64,000 bases of DNA, taken from assembly GCA_038749105.1 (NCBI GenBank), contig JBCDIM010000014.1:1-64000 (forward strand). The letters run 5' to 3'. The notes below the pieces were generated by a model. The model was not told the DNA's origin and did not search any database. It saw only the letters and a list, made by a program, of their open reading frames with translations. The stretch is from JBCCOW01 sp038749105. Lineage in GTDB: Bacteria; Planctomycetota; Phycisphaerae; Phycisphaerales; Phycisphaeraceae. Made by a program: the position numbers and the translations under genes. Shown here one piece after another: positions 35,169-44,442 of the stretch. Each line of letters starts with the position of its first letter. The stretch's first letter is position 1.

Positions 35169-36119
35169 TCACGACGCCAACGCCGCAAGGCCTTCACTGA
35201 ACGCGCTCGGCAGCGGACTCACCGCCTCGACACCGTCAATCACCAACCGCGCCGCGTGCAGCATCAGGCGACCGACCCGCGGGTCTTTGCCGCCGTAGTC
35301 CGCATCACCCAAAACCGGATGACCCAGGTGTGCGAAGGTCGCCCGCACCTGATGCAGGAACCCTGTCTGCAGGTCCACCTCGATCACCGTCGCATCGCCG
35401 AGCGGTTCAATCACCCGGTACCCCAGCCGACACCTCCGCCCCCGCGGGTCGTCGGCTGACACCACACCCACCCGCGCCGGCCGATGCTGGGTCACCGCCA
35501 ACGACAAGTCCACCGGCTCGAACCCCTCACCCGAAGCCACCAGCCGTCCCCGCACCACCGCCCGGTACCGTTTCTCCACCCGGTGCTCCGCGAACGCACC
35601 CCGCAGCCGCTCCCAAGCCCCCTGCTCCGTCGCCATAACCACACACCCCGACGTCGGAACGTCCAGCCGATGCACCACCCCCGACCGCAACCCCCCTTCC
35701 CCGACCCCCCTGCCGCCGCACGCCTCCATCACCTCCGGCCAACGCGTCACCAGCGTGTTCACCAGCGTCCCCGTCTCGCCACCCCGCAGCGGGTGCACCG
35801 GCGTCCCAACCCGCTTGTCCAACACGACCCACCCCGCCCCTTCCGCCAAGACCGCCTCGCCCCCATCGATCGCTCCCGGGCGATCCTCCTCCGCGTCCCC
35901 CCCAATCATGGCGACCTCAAACACCTCACCCGTCTCGACCGCTCGCCCCTTCATCCCCCCCACACACGCTCGTCCGTCCCGCAGAACCCGACCCTGCTCC
36001 AACAGCCGAACCACCCGACCTCGGCTCACGCCCAACGCCGAGGCCAGCCACACGTCCAACCGACCAGCGGCATCACCCGACCCCACCTCCAGCCGCTGCC
36101 AGACCCATGCGTCGTCCAC
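35169..36119 (-). CDS. RluA-family pseudouridine synthase
   Basis: A 316-residue enzyme that isomerises uridine in rRNA or tRNA. The N-terminal S4 RNA-binding domain is GRLDVWLASALGVSRGRVVRLLEQ. The catalytic motif VVHRLDVPTSGCVVMA carries the active-site Asp. KRYRAVVRG and the C-terminal LMLHAARLVIDG complete the RluA/RluC/RluD pattern. The start is a GTG at 36119. The gene is convergent with the phosphatase gene, with three bases between the stop codons. RluD is the best guess from the S4 domain, but the target cannot be fixed. Confidence 0.9.
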   Translation of the reverse strand: MDDAWVWQRLEVGSGDAAGRLDVWLASALGVSRGRVVRLLEQGRVLRDGRACVGGMKGRAVETGEVFEVAMIGGDAEEDRPGAIDGGEAVLAEGAGWVVLDKRVGTPVHPLRGGETGTLVNTLVTRWPEVMEACGGRGVGEGGLRSGVVHRLDVPTSGCVVMATEQGAWERLRGAFAEHRVEKRYRAVVRGRLVASGEGFEPVDLSLAVTQHRPARVGVVSADDPRGRRCRLGYRVIEPLGDATVIEVDLQTGFLHQVRATFAHLGHPVLGDADYGGKDPRVGRLMLHAARLVIDGVEAVSPLPSAFSEGLAALAS

Positions 36120-36316
36120 GCGAGGAGTCTAACCCCCGCCTAACCCTCACCACCGGCCCAACCCCATCCCGCCGACCCCCGCTTTCGCAGAACCCCCACC
36201 CGAATTAACCGATACTCACTGAAGAGGGTTACCGGTCGTTCCGCGCTCGCCCTCGGCCTGCCCTCTCACGGCAACCCGGCCCCACCGATCCCGCACCTCC
36301 CAGCCCCGCCGACCGC

Positions 36317-37309
36317 GTGTCCAACCCGACCGATCCAGCCCGACCCGCCGCCCCCCGGCCGACACCGTCGATCCTGACGACCGACCCGAGCGACCCGCCC
36401 AGCCGCGGCCGACTCCTGGTCCTCGCGGGGTTCTTGGGCCTGTTCGCCATCCTCGCCGGCTTCGACGCCTGGGCCGACATCGCCCACATCGCCATGGTCG
36501 ACGAGGAGGCCAGCCAGGTGTTCCTGACCCCGATCGTCCTGCTCTGGCTGCTCTGGGCCCGCAAACGCCGGCTGCTCCAGACCCCGCTTCGGCTCTCCGC
36601 CTGGGGCCTGCTCATCATCGCCGTTGGGGCTGCCCTCTCGATCTACGGCTACCACAGCCTGATGCAGGCCCTTTGGCACGGCGGGGCCGTCCTTGTCCTC
36701 ATCGGGGCCGTCTGGACCGCCCTGGGCTCGCAGATCATGCGGGTCGCCGCGCCCGCCCTGTTCGTCATGCTCTTCCTCGTTCCGGTGCCAGGGCTGATCC
36801 GCCAACGCATCGCCCTGCCCCTGCAGGACTGGACCGCCGCCGGGGCTGAGGTCGGGCTCCAACTCATCGGCATCAGCGTCGGCCGGGCGGGCAACGTCCT
36901 GATCTACAACGGCGAGCAGGTCGCCGTCGCCGAGGCCTGCAACGGCATGCGCATGGTCTTCGCGCTCATCCTCGTCGCCTACGCCTACGCCTTCGCCACA
37001 CCGCTCCGCGGGTGGACCCGCCTCGCCATCATCCTCCTGAGCCCTTTCGCTGCTGTGGTCTGCAACATCATCCGGCTCGTCCCCACCGTCTACATCTACG
37101 GCCATTACCGCGACACCCTCGCCAAGCCCTTCCACGACTACGCCGGCTGGGCCATGCTCGGGCTCGCCCTGGCCCTGCTCATCGGCATGGTCCACCTCCT
37201 GCGCTGGGCCCAGGTCCCCGTCATGCAGGACGACGCCGAACCCGACGCCAGCCCCTCCGCCAAGCCGCCGCCCTCACCACCCAACCCCACGGGGGCCTCC
37301 CTTGCCTAA
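36317..37309 (+). CDS. Exosortase (second locus)
   Basis: A 330-residue polytopic membrane enzyme with about eight hydrophobic segments. All three proposed catalytic residues are visible: Cys208 in AEACNGMRM, Arg253 in CNIIRLVPTV and His273 in FHDYAGWAM. This is a minimal exosortase, unlike the fused enzyme at 11023. The start is a GTG; no in-frame ATG occurs before the first membrane helix. The 3' end overlaps the EpsI-like gene by eight bases. The 197 bases upstream hold the likely promoter but show no clear hexamers. The subfamily and target motif cannot be assigned. Confidence 0.92.
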   Translation: MSNPTDPARPAAPRPTPSILTTDPSDPPSRGRLLVLAGFLGLFAILAGFDAWADIAHIAMVDEEASQVFLTPIVLLWLLWARKRRLLQTPLRLSAWGLLIIAVGAALSIYGYHSLMQALWHGGAVLVLIGAVWTALGSQIMRVAAPALFVMLFLVPVPGLIRQRIALPLQDWTAAGAEVGLQLIGISVGRAGNVLIYNGEQVAVAEACNGMRMVFALILVAYAYAFATPLRGWTRLAIILLSPFAAVVCNIIRLVPTVYIYGHYRDTLAKPFHDYAGWAMLGLALALLIGMVHLLRWAQVPVMQDDAEPDASPSAKPPPSPPNPTGASLA

Positions 37310-38024
37310 CCCCAACACCCCGCCAACCCCCCCCGGCCGCACCCGCGTCGCTTGGCTCACCGTCGCCGCCGCCGGCGTGCTGCTCGCCGGCTTCACCGCC
37401 GTCACCTGGGCACGCTCCAGCCCCGCCGACGCCGCCCCCTACCACGCCGCCGTGCTCCAGGCCGCCAACCGGCTACCCCTCGAAGTCGACGGCTGGCAGG
37501 GCCGAGACGCCCCCGTCCCCGACGCCGCCATCGACCTGCTCCAGCCCAACGCCATCGTCGCCCGACGCTTCGTCGACCCCGACTCCGGCGACGCCGTCGA
37601 CTTCCTCCTGGTCCACTGCAAAGACGCCCGCTCCATGGCCGGGCACTACCCCCCCATCTGCTACCCCCAGAACGGCTACACCCCCGAGTCCGACCAGACC
37701 CAGACCTGGACCCTCCGCGGCCAACCCATCACCGGCACCGCCTACACCTTCCTCATCGGCACCGGCAAGAACCAGGCCCGCTTCCACGTCGCCAACCTCC
37801 TGCTGCTGCCCGACGGCACCGTCGCCCGGACCATGGCCCAGATGCGCCGCGCCGCCGCCGACCCCGCCTGGCGACACTTCGGGGCCGGCCAGGTCCAGAT
37901 CCTCACCAGCGATGACCTGACGCCCGCTCGCCGCCACACCCTCATCGAGAAATTCCTCAACGCCAACGCCGACGCGATCCGCGCCATCCTCACCCCCACT
38001 GACCTCAACGCCACCCCCGGCTAA
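37302..38024 (+). CDS. EpsI-type exosortase-associated protein
   Basis: A 240-residue protein with one N-terminal membrane helix (VAWLTVAAAGVLLAGFTAV) and a periplasmic EpsI-type domain. The signature is MAGHYPPICYPQNGYTP with Cys120, preceded by FLLVHCKDARS. In other bacteria EpsI-like proteins accompany exosortases. The start is a TTG at 37302 inside the exosortase gene, so translation is coupled. The giant TPR gene starts 21 bases later. It corresponds to residues 495-739 of the fused protein at 11023. Confidence 0.87.
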   Translation: MPNPNTPPTPPGRTRVAWLTVAAAGVLLAGFTAVTWARSSPADAAPYHAAVLQAANRLPLEVDGWQGRDAPVPDAAIDLLQPNAIVARRFVDPDSGDAVDFLLVHCKDARSMAGHYPPICYPQNGYTPESDQTQTWTLRGQPITGTAYTFLIGTGKNQARFHVANLLLLPDGTVARTMAQMRRAAADPAWRHFGAGQVQILTSDDLTPARRHTLIEKFLNANADAIRAILTPTDLNATPG

Positions 38025-38045
38025 CCCGCAAACCCCACCACCGCC

Positions 38046-41000
38046 ATGCCTGTCCCAACCGACCCCGCACTCCGCCGCAAGCGCCTCCTGATCATCGCCT
38101 CGGTTGTCATCGTGATCGCCGCAGGCTCTGTTGCGCTCTACGGCTTCCAGACCCACCGACAGAACCTGCAGCTCGCCGACGCCAAGACCCAGGCCCTCGA
38201 CGCCTTCCGTGCCGGCGACTACCAACGCGTTGAAGAGATCCTCACCGACAAGATCGACCGCTTCCAGGACGACCCCAACACCCTCTTCACCTACGCCCAA
38301 GCCCGACGGCTCGGCCCGAACCCCGACGTCGATGACCAACGCGCATGGATCACCTCCGTCGAACGCGTCCTCACGCTCCAGCCCGACCACGCCCAGGCCG
38401 GCCGAGCCATCCTCCCGCTCTACATCGGCCGTGACCGCGGCCCCGACCACCGCCGCGCCCTCACCCTCACCGAACGCCTGCTCAAACAGACCCCCGACGA
38501 CCCAGAGATCCTCAAGCACCGCGCCGATGCGCTCCGGCTGCTCAAGCGGTTCGACGAAGCCTACGAAACCGCCCAACGCCTCCTGGAGATCGACCCCAAC
38601 GCCTTCAACCACTACCGCCTCGCCCTCGACCTGATGCAGCAACGCGGTGCCCAGCCCGCCGACCTCGTCGCCCAGGCCAAAGCCTGGCAGGCCCAGTACC
38701 CCGACAATCCGCTGCCGACCCTCGCGCTCACCCTCGCCCACCGCGTCGATCGCGACCTCCCCAACGCCCTGGCGACCCTTGAGACCGTCGCCAACGGGCC
38801 CCAGACCGACTTCGAGCTCATCCGCACCGTCGCCAATTTCTACGACCTGCTCGGGCAGCACACCGCCGCGGTCAACCACCTGATCCAGCACCTCCCCGAC
38901 GACGCCACCGACGCCCAGCGTGCCGCCGTCGCCGCCCGCCTCTTCAATGCCGAGCGCTACCGCGACGTCCTCAGCATCCTGCAGCCCATCGACCGCTCCA
39001 ACGCCGAGCCCCTGCTCCTGGCCTGGCACGCCACCGCCAACCTCAAAATGGGCAACCGCGACGCCGCCCTCCGCGACCTCGCCGACCTCCAAGCCTTCCA
39101 GACCAACGACTTTGCCAAGTCCTATTACGAGGTCCTCAGCGCCGAGCTCGCGCAGCCCGCCGACCTCCCCCGCCTCCTCGAGGCCGCCGAACGCGCCGCC
39201 ACCCGCTTCTCCGAGCGCCCCGAATTCCACCACTGGCTCGCCCTCGCCTACACCCGCGCCGGCAACACCCCCGCCGCCCTTTACCAGACCGAAGTCGCCA
39301 TCAAATCCAATAACCGATGGGCTGAGCCCTACGGCCTCCGTGCCCAGCTGCTCCTCAATCAAGGCAACCCCGAAGAGGCCGCCCGCTCCGCCTCGGCCGC
39401 TTACCAGCTCACCGGCAACGTCCGCTACGGGCTCCTGCTCTCCCGCGCCCAGACCCAGCTCATCACCCCGCAGGACAACCCCGCCACCGACCGCCTCCTC
39501 AGCCAGCTCGACACCCTGATCACCGCCCTGCCCGACGCCTCCGCCCCGTTGCTGCTCAAGCTCGAAACCCTCGCACGCGCCAACCGAACCAACCAGGCCA
39601 ACGCGTTCATCCAGACCCTTCTCGCCCGCCAACCCACGCTGCCCGACACCGTCCTCGCCGGGCTCTCCCGCCTCGCCCAAGACTATCAACTCGCCGCCGC
39701 ACCCAGCATCAATGCAAAGCTCCTCGACCCGCAGCGGACCTCCCCCGAGGCCGCGGTCCTTCAGGCCCAGCAGGCCTTTGATGCCGGCCAACCCGACCGC
39801 GGACTGGAAGTCCTCGAAGACGCCCGGCGTGCCGCAACGGCCGCCGGCAACCTTCAAGACCGTCTCCAGCTCGATGCCGTCTACGCCGGCTACCTCGAAT
39901 CCCTCGGCCAAGACCAGGCCGCGGCCGCCGCGTGGATCGGCTTTGCCGACGCCGCACCCAACCAGGCCCAGCCCACCCGCCTCGCCCTCCAGTCCGCGGC
40001 CGTCCGCGCCGACCGCCCCGCCACCGACCGCCTGATCAAACGCCTGCAGAAGCTCGCGGGCGACACACAGCCCGATTGGCGCATCGCCCGCGCCCGCTTC
40101 CTCCTGACCAGCGCCGACCCCGTCGCCGCCGCGCCCCAGGCGATCGACGTGCTCACCCCGGCCACCCGTGACCACCCGTCGAACCCCATGCCGTTCTTGC
40201 TGCTCGCCGAGGCCCACCACGCCCTGGGCGACACCGAGCAGTCCATCGCGGCGCTCCGCCAGGGCCTGGCGGTCGATAACGATGCCGCCCGCACCGGACG
40301 CACCCAGATCCGCCTCGCCAAGCTGCTGCTCGACCAGCGCGCCTTCCGCGCCGCCACCCAGCAGATCAACGACGCGCTCCGCAACCGCGAACTCCCCCGC
40401 GACCTCCGCGCCCAGGCCGCCCGCATGCTCGTGCTCCTCGGCGAGTTCCAACGCCCCCGCGACATCCTCCAGCAGCTCAACCAGGAACAACCGCTGGCCC
40501 GTGAACAGCTGCTCTGGCTCATCACGCTCTACAGCCAGCTCAACGAGCACGACCGCGCCGACCGCCTGCTCATCGCCCTGCTCGCGGACAACCCGTCCCC
40601 CGAGGCCATCGTCATCGCCGCGACCGCCTACAACCGGGCCGGCCAGCCCAGCCGCGCCGCCGCCGCCCTCGACCAGCTCAAGGGCACCGACCTTCCTCTC
40701 GACGAACAGCACGCCGCCTGGGCCAACCACCACGCCCAGCTGGGCCAAGCCGACCAGGCCATCGACCGCTACCGCAGCGCCGTCCAGAGCAACCCGAGCC
40801 AGCGCGATCACCACGCGGATTTAGCGCGCTACCTTCTGCTCGTGGGGCGGGTCGACCCCGCCATCACCGCCGCCCGCGACGCCATCCAGACCCTGGGGGC
40901 CGCGCCCGCTTTCCAGCTCCTGATCGACCACGCAGACCTGCTCCGGGCCCAACGCGACAACGCCGAGCTCCGCACCCTCGCCGCTTCGGCGCTCAAGTCC

Positions 41001-42230
41001 CCCCAGTTCGCCGGCTCGTCCCGCCAAGCCCTCCAGACCGTTCAACGCCACGCCACCAACACGGCCAACGGCGACCCCACCCGCCTTGCCGACGAGCTCG
41101 CCACCCTCGCCCGCCAGGAGCCCGCCAACGCCGCGCTCGGCACCTTCGCTGCCGCCGTCCGCTACCGTGTCGGCCTCTTCAAGCTCGCCCAGCCCGACGA
41201 CGCCTCCCGTGCCCAGGGCCAGAACCTCGTCGAAGAGGCCGCCGACGCCGCCTCCAACCTCATGTACAGCTTCCCCGGCGAGGCCGCCGCCGCTCGCATC
41301 GCCACCCGCGCCTACGCCACCGTCCGCGACTGGAGCAAGTCCCTCTCCGCGGCCACCATCTGGTCCAACCGGGCCCCCCACCAGGCCCCGGCCGCCGACC
41401 TCGCCATCGCCCGTGCCCAGCGCAGCCGAGGCAACCCCGCCGCGGCCCTCCGCACCCTCCGGCGTTACCGCCCCGCCATCGAAGCCGGCGACCCCCGCGT
41501 CATCGAGTTCGCCGCCGAGTATGCCCTCGCGCTCATCCAGAGCCGGGCCACCCCCAACGCCCGCAGCCTGCTGCTGCCCCACCTCAGCCAGCCCGCCTAC
41601 CGCGCCGTCTGGCTCCGCCTCGCCTCCGACCGCTCCTTCCCCGCGGCCACCGCCCAAGACTGGCTCGACACCGTCGCCGAACATGTCGACCCGGTCGACT
41701 CCCGCGAGCAGTACCAGCTGGCCTACGGCTACTGGTTCACCGCCAATCGTGCGTTCTCCCAGCCCCTGCTCGACAAGGCCCGCAAGCACGCCAACTTCGC
41801 CACCGCCGTGCCCAACGCCAACGCCCTGGCTTGGGCGCTCCGCGGCGAGATCGCTCTGGCCTCCCAAGACTTTGCCGATGCCGAAACCGCCTACCGCAAC
41901 GCCCTGGAGTCCCAGGACAGCCCCGGGCTCCGCAACAACCTCGCCATGGCCCTGATCAGCCAGGACCGCCAGCTCGAGGAGGCGATCGCCCTCTCCCGGC
42001 AGGCCGTCGACGCCACCCCCAACAGCGCCAACTTCCTGGACACCCTCGCCCAGGCCCACGCCGCGGCCGGGCAGCTCCCCCAGGCGATCGAAGCCATGCA
42101 ACGCGCCACCGAACTGGCCCCCACCGAGCCGATCTACCTCCGCCGCCTCGCCGACTACCTCGAGAAGGCCGGCGAAAACGATCGGGCCGGCGAAGTCCGC
42201 GACAAGCTCACCGCCTTCGACCGACCGTAG
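38046..42230 (+). CDS. Giant TPR-repeat membrane protein (second exosortase locus)
   Basis: A 1394-residue protein with an N-terminal membrane helix at about residues 14-36 (LLIIASVVIVIAAGSVALYGF), the rest being TPR units. Clear repeats include DAETAYRNALESQDSPGLRNNLAMAL and PQAIEAMQRATELAPTEPIYLRRLADYLEKAG at the C-terminus. No catalytic domain is visible. The layout (one helix, then over 1300 residues of TPR) copies the protein at 6388, and both sit next to an exosortase and an EpsI domain. It is probably a periplasmic scaffold. It is the last gene of the three-gene operon. Confidence 0.87.
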   Translation: MPVPTDPALRRKRLLIIASVVIVIAAGSVALYGFQTHRQNLQLADAKTQALDAFRAGDYQRVEEILTDKIDRFQDDPNTLFTYAQARRLGPNPDVDDQRAWITSVERVLTLQPDHAQAGRAILPLYIGRDRGPDHRRALTLTERLLKQTPDDPEILKHRADALRLLKRFDEAYETAQRLLEIDPNAFNHYRLALDLMQQRGAQPADLVAQAKAWQAQYPDNPLPTLALTLAHRVDRDLPNALATLETVANGPQTDFELIRTVANFYDLLGQHTAAVNHLIQHLPDDATDAQRAAVAARLFNAERYRDVLSILQPIDRSNAEPLLLAWHATANLKMGNRDAALRDLADLQAFQTNDFAKSYYEVLSAELAQPADLPRLLEAAERAATRFSERPEFHHWLALAYTRAGNTPAALYQTEVAIKSNNRWAEPYGLRAQLLLNQGNPEEAARSASAAYQLTGNVRYGLLLSRAQTQLITPQDNPATDRLLSQLDTLITALPDASAPLLLKLETLARANRTNQANAFIQTLLARQPTLPDTVLAGLSRLAQDYQLAAAPSINAKLLDPQRTSPEAAVLQAQQAFDAGQPDRGLEVLEDARRAATAAGNLQDRLQLDAVYAGYLESLGQDQAAAAAWIGFADAAPNQAQPTRLALQSAAVRADRPATDRLIKRLQKLAGDTQPDWRIARARFLLTSADPVAAAPQAIDVLTPATRDHPSNPMPFLLLAEAHHALGDTEQSIAALRQGLAVDNDAARTGRTQIRLAKLLLDQRAFRAATQQINDALRNRELPRDLRAQAARMLVLLGEFQRPRDILQQLNQEQPLAREQLLWLITLYSQLNEHDRADRLLIALLADNPSPEAIVIAATAYNRAGQPSRAAAALDQLKGTDLPLDEQHAAWANHHAQLGQADQAIDRYRSAVQSNPSQRDHHADLARYLLLVGRVDPAITAARDAIQTLGAAPAFQLLIDHADLLRAQRDNAELRTLAASALKSPQFAGSSRQALQTVQRHATNTANGDPTRLADELATLARQEPANAALGTFAAAVRYRVGLFKLAQPDDASRAQGQNLVEEAADAASNLMYSFPGEAAAARIATRAYATVRDWSKSLSAATIWSNRAPHQAPAADLAIARAQRSRGNPAAALRTLRRYRPAIEAGDPRVIEFAAEYALALIQSRATPNARSLLLPHLSQPAYRAVWLRLASDRSFPAATAQDWLDTVAEHVDPVDSREQYQLAYGYWFTANRAFSQPLLDKARKHANFATAVPNANALAWALRGEIALASQDFADAETAYRNALESQDSPGLRNNLAMALISQDRQLEEAIALSRQAVDATPNSANFLDTLAQAHAAAGQLPQAIEAMQRATELAPTEPIYLRRLADYLEKAGENDRAGEVRDKLTAFDRP

Positions 42231-42398
42231 CCACCCCAGTCCGGATAACGACCAATATCCTTGCAGCGCGAGGCCCGATGGCCCCGGATGCTGCCATCTG
42301 GCCCACACTGCGATCACTTCCCTTGCCGCTGTTTTGCCCTCCCGATACGATATGGATCTCTTTCAAACGCAGTCCGTCTCTCCCCGGAGCCCCGATCC

Positions 42399-43337
42399 AT
42401 GGCGAAAATGTTCTACACCCTCGAGGAAGCCGCCGAAAAGCTCGGCATCGACGAGCAGACGGTGAAAGACATGGCCGGCCGGGGTGAGCTCCAGCAGTTC
42501 CGGGACCGTGACAAGCTGATGTTCAAGCGTGACCAGATCGACGCCAAGGCCGCCGACTCGAACGCCGACACCGTCTCTGCCGAGGCCTCCGCCGCGGACT
42601 TGACCCTCGACGAGTCGGGCACCATCGCCCTGGCCGACTCCGGCGAAGCCGACGTGATCAGCCTCGCCGAAGACACCGCCGCGGGCACCGGGTCGTTCAA
42701 CCTCGAAGACTCCCGCGAAGCCACCGGCGTCTCCGTCTTCGAGGCCGGCGAGATCGAGCCCGCCGACCCCATGGCCCAGACCCAGGTCACCGAGCCCATG
42801 ATCGACGACGAGGACCTCGCTCTCGAGTCTGTCGGCTCGGGCTCCGGCCTCCTCGACCTCACCCGCGAGTCGGACGACACGTCCCTCGGGGCCGAGCTGC
42901 TCGACGACATCTACACCGGCTCCGACACCGGCTCCGACATCAAGATGGACTCCGCTGTCGGCTCGTCGGGCGTCTTCGACTCCGCGGTCAACCTCGAGAC
43001 CGCCGAGTCCAGCATCGGGTCGCTCGACACGATTTCAGAAGCCGACGCCCCCGCCGTCCTTGAGACCCCCAGCGCCCCGGTGCAGTACATGGCCGAGCCC
43101 TACGACGGGGCCGGCTCGGGCTTCTCCGCCGGGATGCTCCTGGGCTGCACCCTCGCCCTCGTCGCCGGGCTCATCGTGATGGTCGCCGCCATCGTCGGTG
43201 TCCCGAGCAAGGTCGAGACGCTGCTGATCTCGACCCCCGGCGACTTCGCCATGGTCGCCTACGCCTTCGGCGGGCTGCTGGTCGCCAGCGTGATCTTCGG
43301 CGTCGTCGGGCTCGCCCTCGGCAAAGCCACCGGCTAA
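42399..43337 (+). CDS. Helix-turn-helix protein with acidic linker and C-terminal membrane segments
   Basis: A 312-residue protein. Residues 1-53 form a MerR/excisionase-type HTH: MFYTLEEAAEKLGIDEQTVKDMAGRGELQQFRD. Residues 55-225 are strongly acidic and Ser/Asp/Glu-rich, probably disordered. Residues 230-312 contain two or three hydrophobic segments (AGMLLGCTLALVAGLIVMV and AYAFGGLLVASVIFGVVGLAL). A DNA-binding head on a membrane tail suggests a tethered regulator, although some such HTH domains bind protein instead. I chose the ATG at 42399 with GGAG eight bases upstream over the frame from 42261. It follows the second exosortase locus by 168 bases. Confidence 0.78.
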   Translation: MAKMFYTLEEAAEKLGIDEQTVKDMAGRGELQQFRDRDKLMFKRDQIDAKAADSNADTVSAEASAADLTLDESGTIALADSGEADVISLAEDTAAGTGSFNLEDSREATGVSVFEAGEIEPADPMAQTQVTEPMIDDEDLALESVGSGSGLLDLTRESDDTSLGAELLDDIYTGSDTGSDIKMDSAVGSSGVFDSAVNLETAESSIGSLDTISEADAPAVLETPSAPVQYMAEPYDGAGSGFSAGMLLGCTLALVAGLIVMVAAIVGVPSKVETLLISTPGDFAMVAYAFGGLLVASVIFGVVGLALGKATG

Positions 43338-43410
43338 CACCCCAACTCCATAACCCCAACCCAAGGCCATCCTGCTCCGGCAGGACGGTTCACCCCGTAC
43401 ACTCCCGTTG

Positions 43411-44277
43411 ATGCTCAGCCCCGACGCCAAGCCCGAATGGCTCACCCTCCTCGCGATCGGGGCGATCCTCACCGTCACCGCCGCCCTGCTCTGGTGGCCC
43501 GCCGCGATCATCATCGCGCTGCTCGCCGCCGCCGCCATCCTCTTCTACCGCGACCCCGACCGACGCATCCCCACCGCCCGCCACGCCATGGTCGCCCCCG
43601 CCGACGGCCGCATCTCCTCGATCCACCGCGTCGAGCACTATGCCCCCTTCAACCAGCCCGCCACCTGCATCCGCATCTTCCTCTCGGTCCTCGACGTCCA
43701 CGTCAACCGCTGCCCCTGCCACTGCCGCGTCGCCGAGATCACCCACACCGCCGGCAAGCACGGCAACGCCCTGAACCCCCAGTCCGCCGAGGACAACGAG
43801 TCCCGGCTGCTGCTGCTCGAACACCCCATCCGCGACCAGCCCCTCGCCGCTGTCCGCCTCGTGGCCGGCCTCATCGCCCGCACCATCCACACCTCTGTCG
43901 AGCCCGCCCGCATCCTCCAACGCGGCCAACGCATCGGCGTGATCAAGCTCGGGTCCACCGCCGAGCTGTACATCCCCGACGACCTCAAGCCCGAGGTCAA
44001 GGTTGTCCAGGGCGAGAAGGTCCGCGCGGCCGAGACCATCCTTGTCGCCTACACGCCCCGTGAGGTGGAGGCTACCGATTCCGCTGAGCCGTCTGAGCCC
44101 ACAGAGGCCAAAGCGGACACCCCCGCCCAGCCTCCAGCAGAATCCGAGGCCGAGGCCGAGGTCTCCGCGGACACGCCCGACGCCAAGCCGACCGTCGAGC
44201 CCGTGACGAAGACCGGGCCGCTCTTCGAGCACCCCCTCTCGCCCTCGGCCAAGAAGAAGACCTCCGAGGCCTCGTAG
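43411..44277 (+). CDS. psd: Phosphatidylserine decarboxylase family protein
   Basis: A 288-residue pyruvoyl enzyme that makes phosphatidylethanolamine from phosphatidylserine. The membrane part is LLWWPAAIIIALLAAAAILFYRDPDRRIP. Then come VAPADGRISSIHRVE, RIFLSVLDVHVNRCP and VRLVAGLIARTI. The self-cleavage site is VIKLGSTAELYIP, where Ser182 would become the pyruvoyl group. The short form resembles the Psd type found beside PssA in archaea and many bacteria, but no pssA is adjacent. The last 70 residues are a Pro/Glu/Ala-rich tail not needed for activity. The ATG at 43411 is preferred over the adjacent TTG. Confidence 0.92.
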   Translation: MLSPDAKPEWLTLLAIGAILTVTAALLWWPAAIIIALLAAAAILFYRDPDRRIPTARHAMVAPADGRISSIHRVEHYAPFNQPATCIRIFLSVLDVHVNRCPCHCRVAEITHTAGKHGNALNPQSAEDNESRLLLLEHPIRDQPLAAVRLVAGLIARTIHTSVEPARILQRGQRIGVIKLGSTAELYIPDDLKPEVKVVQGEKVRAAETILVAYTPREVEATDSAEPSEPTEAKADTPAQPPAESEAEAEVSADTPDAKPTVEPVTKTGPLFEHPLSPSAKKKTSEAS

Positions 44278-44291
44278 ATCAACGCCACCCC

Positions 44292-44356
44292 GTGTAGCGG
44301 GAGGCGCAGAGCGTCCTGCTCTGCGCACGCGGGTACCTGCGGTGCTCCCGCTACAC
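44292..44356. repeat. Nested inverted-repeat element
   Basis: A perfect 12-bp outer inverted repeat (gtgtagcgggag / ctcccgctacac) encloses a perfect 9-bp inner hairpin (gcgcagagc-gtcct-gctctgcgc). The word gtgtagcg recurs at 56623 with a small hairpin. It may be a palindromic intergenic repeat. Confidence 0.75.
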
Positions 44357-44383
44357 ACGCACTGCTACACACGATTAGCCAGC

Positions 44384-44414
44384 AAAAAACCCACGGACGC
44401 GCGTCCGTGGGTTT
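44384..44414 (-). terminator. Terminator of gap (possibly bidirectional)
   Basis: A perfect 14-bp palindrome aaacccacggacgc/gcgtccgtgggttt, with an A6 run on its left side, gives a T run on the minus strand after the gap gene. It may also stop the convergent psd transcript. Confidence 0.85.
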
Positions 44415-44442
44415 CGAGGTTCGGTTGAGTGGTGCGGGCGGA

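Noticed and set aside
37473..40814. A 1113-residue open frame on the minus strand
   Set aside because: It lies opposite the EpsI-like and TPR genes and is rich in Gly, Val, Glu and Ala from their GC-biased codons. It has no domain motifs, while the plus strand has clear TPR units.
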